64,000 nucleotides of DNA from Chitinophagaceae bacterium UBA4857 (GTDB taxonomy: Bacteria; Bacteroidota; Bacteroidia; Chitinophagales; Chitinophagaceae): NCBI GenBank assembly GCA_002399735.1, contig DHEF01000056.1, positions 4,624 through 68,623 on the forward strand. Reading direction: 5' to 3'. A program made the translations under genes and the position numbers. Within the stretch, counting starts at the first letter, position 1. Each line of letters begins with the position of its first letter. Under the pieces are notes generated by a model. That model worked only from the letters and a program-made list of their open reading frames with translations. It made no database searches and had not been told where the DNA came from. Below, in pieces: positions 1 through 8,900 of the stretch.

Positions 1-1
1 T

Positions 2-883
2 TTAAACAACGCCTTAGTACAAGGTGCAGTTTTCATTCATGTGGCCAAAAGTGCACAGGTGGAGCATCCGGTATATATTTATAATGTAACCGATGGTCGT
101 AATGAAAATGTATTATCGCAACCAAGAAGTCTTTTTTACTTAGGTGTTAACGCACAATTACAAATAGCCGAAACCTTTATTACTATTGGTACGCAAGACA
201 GTTTTACCAATAAAATAATGGAGTTGGTGGTAGAGGAAGATGCCCGTTTAGAGTATTATATTATTCAGAACGATAATGCACAATCCAACCTGGTAAGCAC
301 AACACATATCAGACATATTGGTAAAAGCTTTTCGCATGGTGTTACCATATCATTAAACGGTGGTATTGTTCGTAATAACCTGAACATTGTTTTAGAAAAA
401 GCATACTGCGAAGCACATTTATACGGTTTATATTTTCAACAAGGCAATAGCCATATAGATAACCATACCGTTGTTGATAATGTTAGCCCTAACTGTTACA
501 GTAACGAATTGTACAAGGGTATGATGGACGGTAGCAGTACAGGTGTGTTTAATGGCAAAATCTTTGTTCGTCAACCGGCACAAAAAACCAATGCTTTTCA
601 GTCTAACAAAAATGTATTGTTATCAAACGATGCATCGGTTAATACCAAACCTCAGTTAGAAATTTTTGCAGATGATGTAAAATGTTCGCATGGTTGTACC
701 ATTGGCCGTTTGGATGAAGAAGGATTGTTTTATTTACAATCACGTGGTATTTCTGAAAAAGTAGCTAAGGCCATGTTATTGCAAAGTTTTGTGGGTGATA
801 TAGTTGACAAGATCAACATTCCCGCAATACGTACACATGTAGAAGATTTAATTGCAGAACGATTAGAATATAAAGTAGATTAA
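2..883 (+). CDS. sufD: SufD, Fe-S cluster scaffold complex subunit (5' truncated by window edge)
   Basis: C-terminal about 290 residues of SufD, which joins SufB and SufC in the SufBC2D scaffold that assembles iron-sulfur clusters in the cytoplasm. The frame is open from base 2 with no stop, so the gene begins before the window; a GTG at 41 is internal, since the family normally has over 400 residues. The beta-helical SufB/SufD core is recognisable (NALVQGAVFIHVAK, then the SHGVTISLNGGIVRNNLN stretch and the SHGCTIGRLDEEGLFYLQSRG stretch near the end). The stop TAA shares its last base with the ATG of sufS, which points to translational coupling. Identification is firm; the missing N-terminus cannot be assessed. 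Confidence 0.95.
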   Translation, partial: LNNALVQGAVFIHVAKSAQVEHPVYIYNVTDGRNENVLSQPRSLFYLGVNAQLQIAETFITIGTQDSFTNKIMELVVEEDARLEYYIIQNDNAQSNLVSTTHIRHIGKSFSHGVTISLNGGIVRNNLNIVLEKAYCEAHLYGLYFQQGNSHIDNHTVVDNVSPNCYSNELYKGMMDGSSTGVFNGKIFVRQPAQKTNAFQSNKNVLLSNDASVNTKPQLEIFADDVKCSHGCTIGRLDEEGLFYLQSRGISEKVAKAMLLQSFVGDIVDKINIPAIRTHVEDLIAERLEYKVD

Positions 884-2127
884 TGAGCAACACTAGTATC
901 ATACAATCGGTTTTAGATATAGCAGCTATTAGACAACAGTTTCCTGTACTTAAACGTGAAGTAAAGGGAAAACCGTTGGTGTATTTTGATAATGCCGCTA
1001 CAGCACAAAAACCACAGGTTGTTATTGATGCATTGGTTTATTATTATTCAAATTATAACGCCAACATTCACAGAGGTATTCATACATTGGCAGAGGAAGC
1101 TACTGCTAAGTTTGAAGCAACCCGTGATGCTTTTCAGCAATTTATTAATGCGGGCAACCGTGATGAGGTAATTATTACCAAAGGCACTACCGAAAGTATT
1201 AATCTTGTTGCTTACACTTGGGCAAGACAGAACTTACATGCAGGTGATGAAGTTATCATCAGTGGCATGGAACACCATTCCAATATTGTTCCCTGGCAAA
1301 TTATTTGCGCCGAAAAGCAAGCCGTTTTAAAAGTTATTCCTATTGATGATGACGGTGAATTAGTAATGGAAGAATTTCATAAACTATTATCGTCAAAAAC
1401 AAAAATAATATCGGTTGTACATGTATCTAATGCGTTAGGTACAGTAAATCCGGTTAAAGAAATTATTACGGCGGCCCATGCAGTGGGTGCTAAAGTAATG
1501 GTAGATGGTGCACAATCTGCTGTACATTTAGATATAGATGTTCAGGATTTAGATTGTGATTTTTTTGCCTGCTCGGCACACAAATTATATGGCCCTACCG
1601 GTGTGGGAATTTTATATGGTAAAAAAGAATTACTGGAAACCATGCCCGTATTTTTGGGTGGTGGCGAAATGATTAAAGAAGTTAGTTTCAGCGGCACTAC
1701 TTATGCCGACTTACCATATAAATACGAAGCGGGCACACCTAATATTGCTGATACTGTAGCAACTGCTGCTGCTTTAGCGTACATACAAGAACTGGGCAAA
1801 CAAAATATTCGTGCATACGAAGACGAACTGTTGCACTATGCTACAGAAAAATTATTGGCTATTGATGGCTTAAAAATTATTGGTACAGCAAAAGAAAAAA
1901 CCAGTTTGGTTTCATTTGTTATTGATAAAGTTCATCCGCAGGATGTAGGCATTTTATTAGACAATAAAGGTATTGCAGTTCGTACCGGTCACCATTGTGC
2001 GCAACCTTTAATGGAGCGATTCAAAATACCGGGTACCATCAGGGCTTCTTTTGCGGTGTACAATACTTTTGAAGAAATTGACGCTTTAATTGCAGGACTG
2101 CAACATGCAGTAAAATTATTAAGATAA
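883..2127 (+). CDS. sufS: SufS cysteine desulfurase (PLP enzyme)
   Basis: Class V aminotransferase-fold cysteine desulfurase of 414 residues, the usual length. It takes sulfur from L-cysteine and passes it through SufE to the SufBCD scaffold. The PLP lysine is Lys234 in SAHKLYGPTG, and the persulfide cysteine is Cys372 in RTGHHCAQPLM, the SufS type of loop rather than the longer IscS loop. The N-terminal DNAATAQKP and the EHHSNIVPW motifs are typical. The start codon overlaps the sufD stop by one base. It is followed by 121 bases holding a dispersed repeat, then sufE. Confidence 0.97.
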   Translation: MSNTSIIQSVLDIAAIRQQFPVLKREVKGKPLVYFDNAATAQKPQVVIDALVYYYSNYNANIHRGIHTLAEEATAKFEATRDAFQQFINAGNRDEVIITKGTTESINLVAYTWARQNLHAGDEVIISGMEHHSNIVPWQIICAEKQAVLKVIPIDDDGELVMEEFHKLLSSKTKIISVVHVSNALGTVNPVKEIITAAHAVGAKVMVDGAQSAVHLDIDVQDLDCDFFACSAHKLYGPTGVGILYGKKELLETMPVFLGGGEMIKEVSFSGTTYADLPYKYEAGTPNIADTVATAAALAYIQELGKQNIRAYEDELLHYATEKLLAIDGLKIIGTAKEKTSLVSFVIDKVHPQDVGILLDNKGIAVRTGHHCAQPLMERFKIPGTIRASFAVYNTFEEIDALIAGLQHAVKLLR

Positions 2128-2151
2128 TATATTTACCAGAAAATAAGAACA

Positions 2152-2231
2152 CCTGCACATTGCCCAATAGAATTACCGGACGTACAAGTGAGTGACACAA
2201 CAGGCGATGATAGTAGCAATACAGTTGACTA
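2152..2231 (+). repeat. Dispersed intergenic repeat, family 1 (short form), copy A
   Basis: Sits between sufS and sufE. It begins near ctgcacattgcccaatag, continues with aattacc, a variant of the core (gtacaagtgagtgacacaac) and ends with gatgatagtagcaat then cagttgact. The same order of blocks recurs at 18271-18352, 27960-28041, 34368 onward, 43289-43369 and, inverted, at the right window edge. It lies inside what should be one operon, so it is probably transcribed. Confidence 0.75.
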
Positions 2232-2248
2232 AATAAAAATAATTAGCA

Positions 2249-2680
2249 TTGGCTAGCATACAAGAAATAGAAAAAGAAATTGTAGAAGAGTTTGCGCTTT
2301 TTGATTCATGGGACGATAAGTATGAATACATTATTGACCTGGGCAAAAGACTGGCGCCCCTACCCGATGAATATAAAGTTGATGAAAATAAAGTAAGAGG
2401 TTGTCAATCTACTGTATGGTTGACGGCTAATTATAACGATGGCAAAGTATTTTTTACAGCAGAGAGTGATGCGGTAATTGTGAAGGGTTTAATAAGTATG
2501 CTGATAAGGGTATTAAGCGGACACACCCCTGACGAAATTATCAATGCGCCGTTAAACTTTATTAACGAAATAGGTATGACAACGCATCTGGCACAAACCC
2601 GCTCTAACGGCCTTTTGTCAATGGTGAAGCAAATGAAAAATTATGCCTTGGCATTTAAAATAAAAAACCAAACAAATTAA
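2249..2680 (+). CDS. sufE: SufE sulfur-transfer protein
   Basis: SufE family protein of 143 residues (usual 135-145). It accepts the persulfide sulfur from SufS and stimulates its activity. The acceptor cysteine is Cys52 in the conserved VRGCQSTVW motif; the C-terminal TRSNGLLSMVKQMK stretch is also typical. The start is an unusual TTG at 2249: an in-frame stop (TAA, 2240-2242) lies just upstream and no ATG is available before conserved sequence begins. The DUF59 gene starts five bases after the stop, so the two are surely co-transcribed. Confidence 0.93.
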   Translation: MASIQEIEKEIVEEFALFDSWDDKYEYIIDLGKRLAPLPDEYKVDENKVRGCQSTVWLTANYNDGKVFFTAESDAVIVKGLISMLIRVLSGHTPDEIINAPLNFINEIGMTTHLAQTRSNGLLSMVKQMKNYALAFKIKNQTN

Positions 2681-2685
2681 CCATC

Positions 2686-2997
2686 ATGGATAAAGAAACG
2701 ATGCGGCAGAAGGTGGAAGATTGTTTACAAAAAATTTACGACCCGGAATTACCGGTAAGTATTTTTGAGTTAGGCTTGATATACGAAATTAATATTAGCG
2801 ACGATTACGTAATAAATATTGTAATGACTTTGACTGCTCCGGGTTGTCCTGCGGCACAGTCGTTACCGGTTGAGGTAGATAACAGGATACGTGAGATTGA
2901 AGGCGTGAAAGATGTTTTTGTAAGCGTTACCTGGTCGCCGGCCTGGAACAAAACAATGATGTCAGAAGCTGCTCAGTTGGAGCTTGGTTTTATGTAA
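2686..2997 (+). CDS. SufT-like DUF59 (MIP18) metal-sulfur cluster assembly factor
   Basis: A 103-residue DUF59/MIP18 domain protein. The family (SufT, PaaD, MIP18) acts late in Fe-S cluster assembly or delivery. The sequence has the typical YDPELPVSIFELGLIYEI opening, then LTAPGCPAAQSLP with the conserved cysteine, and VTWSPAWNKTMMSEAA near the end. It sits directly after sufE and before an Rrf2 regulator, a common SUF arrangement in Bacteroidota. The short single-domain form fits SufT better than the larger Mrp fusion proteins. Confidence 0.9.
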   Translation: MDKETMRQKVEDCLQKIYDPELPVSIFELGLIYEINISDDYVINIVMTLTAPGCPAAQSLPVEVDNRIREIEGVKDVFVSVTWSPAWNKTMMSEAAQLELGFM

Positions 2998-3016
2998 TTA
3001 TTATTAAATAACACGA

Positions 3017-3493
3017 ATGAAAATAACATCGCAGGAAGAATATGGGCTTAGGCTGTTAATTCGAATTGCCGGATGTACCGACAAAGCCGGTATGACCATT
3101 CGTGAACTGAGTGAAACCGAAGGTTTAACCAGCCACTATATTGCTAAGCTGGCTCGTGTGTTGCGCATGGCCGGTTTTATAAACAGTACTCCCGGCCATA
3201 AAGGCGGTTATGTTTTAGCAAGACCTGCCAATGAAATTGTATTAAAACCTGTACTGGAAGCACTTGGTGGTGCTTTATATAGCAAAGACTTTTGCGTTAT
3301 GCATGCGGGCACGTTAAAGTTGTGCACCCACTCTATCGACTGCTCTGCCCGCTCTTTATGGCAAATGATTCAATTTACGGTTGACCAATTATTAAGCAAG
3401 GTAACATTGGATGATCTTGTAAAAGACGAACACCGATCTACCCAGTTTTTAAAAGATATTTTAGATAGGGCGGCTATAGCCGAAGCGGTATAA
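3017..3493 (+). CDS. Rrf2 family transcriptional regulator, probable Fe-S sensing regulator of the suf genes
   Basis: 158-residue winged-helix Rrf2 protein. Residues 1-70 form the DNA-binding domain (MKITSQEEYGLRLLIRIA, then LSETEGLTSHYIAKLARVLR as recognition region and HKGGYVLARP wing). Cys93, Cys103 and Cys109 lie in the position where IscR binds a [2Fe-2S] cluster, though spacing is wider than the IscR C-x5-C-x5-C pattern. It is the last gene of the suf cluster, 19 bases after the DUF59 gene, so feedback control of cluster synthesis is likely (inference). Which promoter it binds is not visible, because the operon start is outside the window. Confidence 0.88.
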   Translation: MKITSQEEYGLRLLIRIAGCTDKAGMTIRELSETEGLTSHYIAKLARVLRMAGFINSTPGHKGGYVLARPANEIVLKPVLEALGGALYSKDFCVMHAGTLKLCTHSIDCSARSLWQMIQFTVDQLLSKVTLDDLVKDEHRSTQFLKDILDRAAIAEAV

Positions 3494-3501
3494 ATTTATT
3501 T

Positions 3502-3560
3502 TGTTACCAACGCCCACCCTTGATTGATCGTTACTTGAGTCACACTTCTACTGCACTAAC
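3502..3560 (-). repeat. Partial family 1 dispersed repeat (degenerate)
   Basis: The stretch accaacgcccacccttgatt followed by gatcgttacttgagtcacactt matches the blocks at 22587, 49768 and 58206 (cgtcc..cc..tgattga..ttt..ttgcgtcgcacacttg). It is a diverged copy in the spacer between the Rrf2 gene and the metallopeptidase gene. Nothing else was found in 3561-3732 apart from AT-rich sequence. Confidence 0.45.
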
Positions 3561-3732
3561 TAACAGAGAGCATTAATCAAATTACTCTAATTAACTCTAT
3601 CGAATTAATTCTTTTTTACAAAGGGTGCCATCTTTCTCTAACTGCAATTAGCACATTTCTTAATCATTCAATTGTCAAATTGTCTTCAAGTAAATGTCTA
3701 TTTTATACTATGTAGCAACCAGACTTGCGGTT

Positions 3733-3740
3733 TAATTTTG
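3733..3740 (+). promoter_or_regulatory. Bacteroidetes-type -7 element upstream of the metallopeptidase gene
   Basis: taattttg matches TAnnTTTG exactly and lies 12 bases before the ATG at 3753. No good TTG was found at the expected -33 spacing, so only half of the promoter is supported. Confidence 0.5.
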
Positions 3741-3752
3741 TAATAAAAACTT

Positions 3753-4640
3753 ATGGCAAAATTATTATTTCTTATTGTTTTTATAAGTTGTACCACCTTA
3801 CAAGCGCAAGATTATCCAAAACTTAAATTACTATCCGGTTATCAAACAACAACCTATTACAGCACCGGTGCCGATGCTAAAGCGAAAAGAATGGCGCAAC
3901 AGCTTGATAATGTAATGGTCTTTTACCTCCAACATTTACAGTTTAAACCGGTAGTAACATTGCTTATACTTTCGCAGGATGATTGGGGGAACTTTACAAA
4001 GATGCCCGTTTACGGTATGCCACATTATACCAATAGTAAAACACTTATTGTTGCTGCCGAAGATAATAGCTATTGGACAGGTATGGTGCCACCCGCTGAT
4101 AAAATGCCAAAGGCCGTGGCACGCTTAATAAAAGATACTTATACTAATAAAAGTGGCAACCAAACCATAGAACCGTTTTTTGATTTATTGGCCATTCATG
4201 AACTCGGCCATGCTTATTACAACCAAGATAGCCTAAGTAGTCAACGTAGATGGTTAACGGAATTGTTTTGTAACATTTTATTGCATACTTACATTGCTGA
4301 AAAAGAACCACAATACTTACCTGTACTTACAGCTTTTCCGCAAATGGTAGTTACTACTACCAATAAAACAACATTAAAATACACCACCTTACAAGCGTTG
4401 GAAACCAACTACAATGACATCGGGCCTAATTACCTTGAAAATTATGGTTGGTACCAATGCCGCTGGCATGTAGCCGCCGAAAAAATATATGATGCCACAA
4501 AACTGGAAGGAATTAAAAAATTATATGTAGCACTAAATGCAAAAAATAAAAAACTTGACGATAAAGAATTAGCAGCTTTGTTACAAACAAAAGTACATAC
4601 CAATATTGCAGATGTAATGCTGAAATGGGATAATGAGTAA
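3753..4640 (+). CDS. Secreted protein with HELGH zinc-metallopeptidase motif
   Basis: 295 residues with an N-terminal signal peptide (hydrophobic run then TLQAQ, cleavage near residue 18). His149-Glu-Leu-Gly-His153 forms an HExxH zinc site, and Glu170 in RRWLTELFCN, 17 residues after the motif end, is a candidate third ligand as in gluzincins. The rest matches no family I can name. It is probably a periplasmic or exported peptidase-like protein; activity is inferred from the motif only. It is a single gene with its own promoter and a strong hairpin terminator downstream. Confidence 0.75.
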   Translation: MAKLLFLIVFISCTTLQAQDYPKLKLLSGYQTTTYYSTGADAKAKRMAQQLDNVMVFYLQHLQFKPVVTLLILSQDDWGNFTKMPVYGMPHYTNSKTLIVAAEDNSYWTGMVPPADKMPKAVARLIKDTYTNKSGNQTIEPFFDLLAIHELGHAYYNQDSLSSQRRWLTELFCNILLHTYIAEKEPQYLPVLTAFPQMVVTTTNKTTLKYTTLQALETNYNDIGPNYLENYGWYQCRWHVAAEKIYDATKLEGIKKLYVALNAKNKKLDDKELAALLQTKVHTNIADVMLKWDNE

Positions 4641-4682
4641 TTTTAATAACAAAATAAATATTTAACGGAACGATGAAGAGTG

Positions 4683-4725
4683 CGGAACAAAAGCTGACCT
4701 GTGTTACTGCTGCTGATTACCATAT
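4683..4725 (+). repeat. Partial family 2 dispersed repeat
   Basis: gcggaacaaaagctgacctg followed by tgttactgctgctgatta resembles the right end of family 2 copies (agcaaaagctgattagtatt then actacagctgat at 14675-14706). Diverged and incomplete. Confidence 0.4.
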
Positions 4726-4759
4726 AAAAATAACAAAGAATAATAAGTAGCGTAATAAA

Positions 4760-4789
4760 AAAGCAAGGTTACTTACATAACCTTGCTTT
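4760..4789. terminator. Bidirectional hairpin terminator between convergent genes
   Basis: A perfect 12-bp stem (aaagcaaggtta at 4760-4771 with taaccttgcttt at 4778-4789) and a six-base loop. A-rich before and T-rich after, so it can stop transcripts from both the metallopeptidase gene and the leftward T9SS gene. Confidence 0.85.
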
Positions 4790-4823
4790 ATAATGGCCAA
4801 ACCATCCAGCGTAAGTAGTTTAG

Positions 4824-5906
4824 TTATTTTACTACTTTAAAGCTTTCAACAACTTTGCTTTCGTTAATAATTGTTATTATGTAAATGCCTTTTGCGTATC
4901 CGGACATATTTATCTGGTGTACGGATTGAAGCACTTTAATTGTTTCAATCAATTTACCATCGGCATGATGAATTTGTATCAATGAATTAGCCCGTAATCC
5001 GTTAATGGTTGCTTTATCATTTACAACCGGGTTAGGGAATAATACGATTCTGTTATTACTACAAGTTGTTTTGAATTGTAACACCTTATTGCTATAACTA
5101 TACGTACCATCAAGATCGATCATTTTTAAGCGGTAATACGCTACAGCTACATTTTGTGTAATGCTGGTTTGATAATTTCTAACACCAGGTGAAGCTAATG
5201 GCTGAACGGTTTTAATAGTGCTAAAGTCTATTCCGTTTTCGCTATACTCTACTTCAAAATGCGAGAATTTTGTTTCTAAACTTGTTGCCCAGTTTAAGTT
5301 AATATTACACCCATTAATCCCGCCCTCAAAAGATAGTAGCGTTACCGGAAGCAATGATTGTGACGAGGTAAACACAGAAGCAATATCATTAGAGACGTTA
5401 TTAGTTGCTGCATCTGCAGGAGGTATTAATTCGAACACACCACCTATACTAAAATCTGCAATATTAGTACTTAGCGCAGTTACCACTACATTTATCTGAA
5501 TGTCCATGGGAAGATTTGCATCGGTTATTCCCGGGAACTCTACACCTGGTGTTTGTATGGCACTGTATTCTTTTGTTACATCATCATATGTTACATCAAA
5601 ATAGTTTAGAAACGTACCCGAAATAGCTGCCAACCCGTTTGATGTAACAACTCCACCAATATGTGGTGCACATTTTTGTAGTTGAATAGTAAAGGTAATA
5701 TTGTTGTCACCGATACCAGTAATAGGATCGTTACCATTATTTGTTAACTGATATATTAGCCTGAATTGATGTCCTATATTCATTAGTGGTAAATCATCGG
5801 CATGGATATATGCATCATCAACACCAGGCTCTGTTTCGGTTTGCGCAAATAAGGATGTATTTGTAATAACTAATAATCCAATTAATGCTGTAAAAATTCT
5901 TTTCAT
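4824..5906 (-). CDS. Secreted protein with type IX secretion C-terminal sorting domain
   Basis: 360 residues with a signal peptide (ALIGLLVITNTSLFAQ). The last about 75 residues are a Por-type sorting domain: RIVLFPNPVVNDKATI, then a GKLIETIKV strand and YAKGIYIITI, ending FKVVK. Before it lies a region common in such proteins (LLSFEGGINGCNINLNWAT, then FSHFEVEYSENGIDFSTI), a fibronectin-like spacer. The N-terminal 180 residues look like an Ig-like, cell-surface domain of unknown role. It starts 11 bases after the stop of the giant repeat gene, so the two form one operon. Probably exported by T9SS and surface-bound or released. Confidence 0.85.
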   Translation of the reverse strand: MKRIFTALIGLLVITNTSLFAQTETEPGVDDAYIHADDLPLMNIGHQFRLIYQLTNNGNDPITGIGDNNITFTIQLQKCAPHIGGVVTSNGLAAISGTFLNYFDVTYDDVTKEYSAIQTPGVEFPGITDANLPMDIQINVVVTALSTNIADFSIGGVFELIPPADAATNNVSNDIASVFTSSQSLLPVTLLSFEGGINGCNINLNWATSLETKFSHFEVEYSENGIDFSTIKTVQPLASPGVRNYQTSITQNVAVAYYRLKMIDLDGTYSYSNKVLQFKTTCSNNRIVLFPNPVVNDKATINGLRANSLIQIHHADGKLIETIKVLQSVHQINMSGYAKGIYIITIINESKVVESFKVVK

Positions 5907-5917
5907 AAGTATAAAGA

Positions 5918-8900
5918 TTAATTGTGAGTGTATGGGATTGAAGTTGCCGTTGAATTGTTTAAGTTATTCTCCTCTCTACCACTACCAGCTATAATTGTAG
6001 TAGTTAAATTTATTCGTCCGTTTGCTTGTCCCGGAGTAAATACACCTGTTAAACCAAATGAAAGATTTCCATTTGCCGCTATAATTGCAGAAGTTGTAAG
6101 AATGTAATAGCCTTGATTGGAGGTAGTATCAAATGTCCAGTTTGAATTTTGTACCGGTATTCCGTCAACCAATACAGCAGCCTGTGTAAAATTCAGCACT
6201 ATATTTTTGTGCTTAGCCAGATACACTGTAATTAAACCACTGGTTGATACATTATTCACTTCGTTTAAACGCACTACTACATTTACATTTGTGGTTCCGC
6301 GAATAACAGATGGTGTAAACGTAAGAATAGGTGTTAAATCGGGCACTTCACGTACAACAATATACAGAGTAGCTTGTGCGGACGCCTGCGGTGTTCCATT
6401 ATCAAGTACAGTATATGGCACAACAATGGTGCCTGCATACCCTTGTTCGGCTGTGAATATATATGAACCGGATGCCAGTAATTGTACCCTGCCTTTTCCG
6501 GCTATAACTGTATCTTTTGTTACAACGGTTAAGGTATTACCCTCCACATCTATATCATTTGCTAATAAACCATTTGCAGCACTAACGGTTAGTCTGGCTC
6601 CTTTTCCAACACTTAACAAATCATCCGATGCAGTTACAGAATTAGGTACGTTATCAGGATAAACATCTACAACAACAAAGGTTGTGGCACATTGAGGGGT
6701 AGGCTGATTATCACAAACAGTATAACGGATAGTATCTCTCCCCACAAAACCAACAGCCGGTGTGTAATTTATTACTCCTGTAGCAGGGTTAACAGTAGTT
6801 GTACCGCCATAATAACTATTGCCGGTGTTACCACCATTCAAATCGGTAATAACAACACTTGATTTAACTAACGTAAATCCTGAAGTAGCTACCCTGTCAT
6901 TGGCTAAAACATTTATGTTAACAGCCTCATCCTGTTTTGTTGCAGCAACATCTGTAGTAACAATCGGTGTATTAGATACACCCACTGAAAAATCTTTAAC
7001 GGTTATGCTTAAAGTTTCTAATGGACAATCGGTTTGTCCTGCATCCCTACATACCGGGACACTATACTCATATACTCCCGGCACACTTGCTACAAAACTA
7101 TAAGTACCATCGGTATTTAGGTTTAGTGTAGTTCCTGCAGGATATGATCCTTTAGGTATCGGTGTTCCGTAAAGTGGACTACCATTAGGGAAATTATCGT
7201 TCGAGCCAACATTTCCATCTACCTGCATACCAACAATGGCAGTGTTTACATCAGGTAATGAGTGTATTTGTTTGTAATTAACCAATAGATAAAGTGTAGC
7301 CTTACTTGTAGTGGCAGTATTGTTAACATCGTAAGCCGTATAAGGAACGGCTACAGTGCCTACAAACCCGGGGGCGGGTATAAACATGTAACTACCATCA
7401 CTATTAATAACAACATTACCTACTCCTGCAATAGTTGTATCCAGTGGCTGAATAGCCAGACTTCCGGTTCCAACATAGGTATCATTTACTAATACACCAT
7501 CGGCTGCAATAACACTTATTGCGGTATTAACACCAGTACTATAAAAATCATCAGCAGCAGTAATTACATTAGCAGCTCCCGGAGGCAAAACTCTTATTAT
7601 CTGATATGCCCATCCGCATTCCGGTACAGGCGCATTGTTACAGATTGTATACCTGATAGTATCAACACCTACAAAGTTTACCGGAGGTGTATAGGTTACA
7701 TTACCTGTCGCCGTATTAATTGTTGCAGTACCACCGGCAGCTGTATTACCTGCTGCAGCACCATTTAAATCAGTTAATTCCATACCGGCAGGTAAAAATA
7801 GGTAACCATTGTTTCCGGCCCAATCATTTTCAAGTGAAGCAATGGTTACCTGTGTGTTGTAGCTGGTTACAGCGATATCGGTATTTACAACGAGAGCGTT
7901 TGTTGCGTCGACCGCATTATCTTGTACAGTAATTGTTAATAATTCCAGTTTACAATTATCTGTACTGCCCGGGGCACAAACTGAAATATAAAACTGATAA
8001 ACACCGGGAACAGTTGCCGTAAATGTATAAGTACCATCGGACTGAACTACGGGCAATGCGGCAGATGGATTTGTTGTTCCAGCAGGAACAGTTATTGTTC
8101 CGCCATATGTTGATCCGGGTAAAACTTTATCATTTGTACTTATATTGCCGGTAATTGTCTGGTTAAGCAACCCTACATTAATATCTGGTTGGCTAATATT
8201 ACAATTAAGGGAACCACCAACGGTAACTGTGCGGACATCTACATAAGCGCCAAATACATCTACATATTGATCGAGTGCTGTTACCAATGATCCAACAGTA
8301 ATTTTTATTTCGTCAAATGGTAATGTTGTGTAAAAACCGGGAATGTAAACTTCATTACCCGACCCTAGCAATTGAACAAGTACTGCTAAGTCAATTAAAC
8401 CGCCTCCTGATCTGGATTCCTGGAAAACACCATTATTAAAAGTAGAAATAGTAAGATAAGGAAAGAGTCCGGCCGCCACTATAAAGCTGTTCTTTCTAAT
8501 TTGAAAACCTGCAAACGTACCTGTTGGATAAGTGTAAGCTGGTGTAGCAACTGAAAGCGAGTTAGTAGCTAAGCCTGTTACCGTGTTGTACAAACGGGCA
8601 TAATCATTAGTTGCAGCCGAAACTGCATCCCATGGGCCATTTACTGTACATCCAACACAAGCACCGCCTCTTAGTCCTGTTTCTGCTGCATTAATAACAG
8701 CACCATGTACCGTGTTGCTTAACAATCCATTGGTATTACACTCTACAACTCTCGCACAACTGCGTTGTATATATGCCTGGTACACTAAAATAGTTCCCAG
8801 GTTAAGCCCTACTGTATTTTCAATGTTAAGCTGAACTTCATCAAATTCAACTGGACTAACAATGCCTACAATTTGTCTGTTAGGGCCACCGGTTAATATA

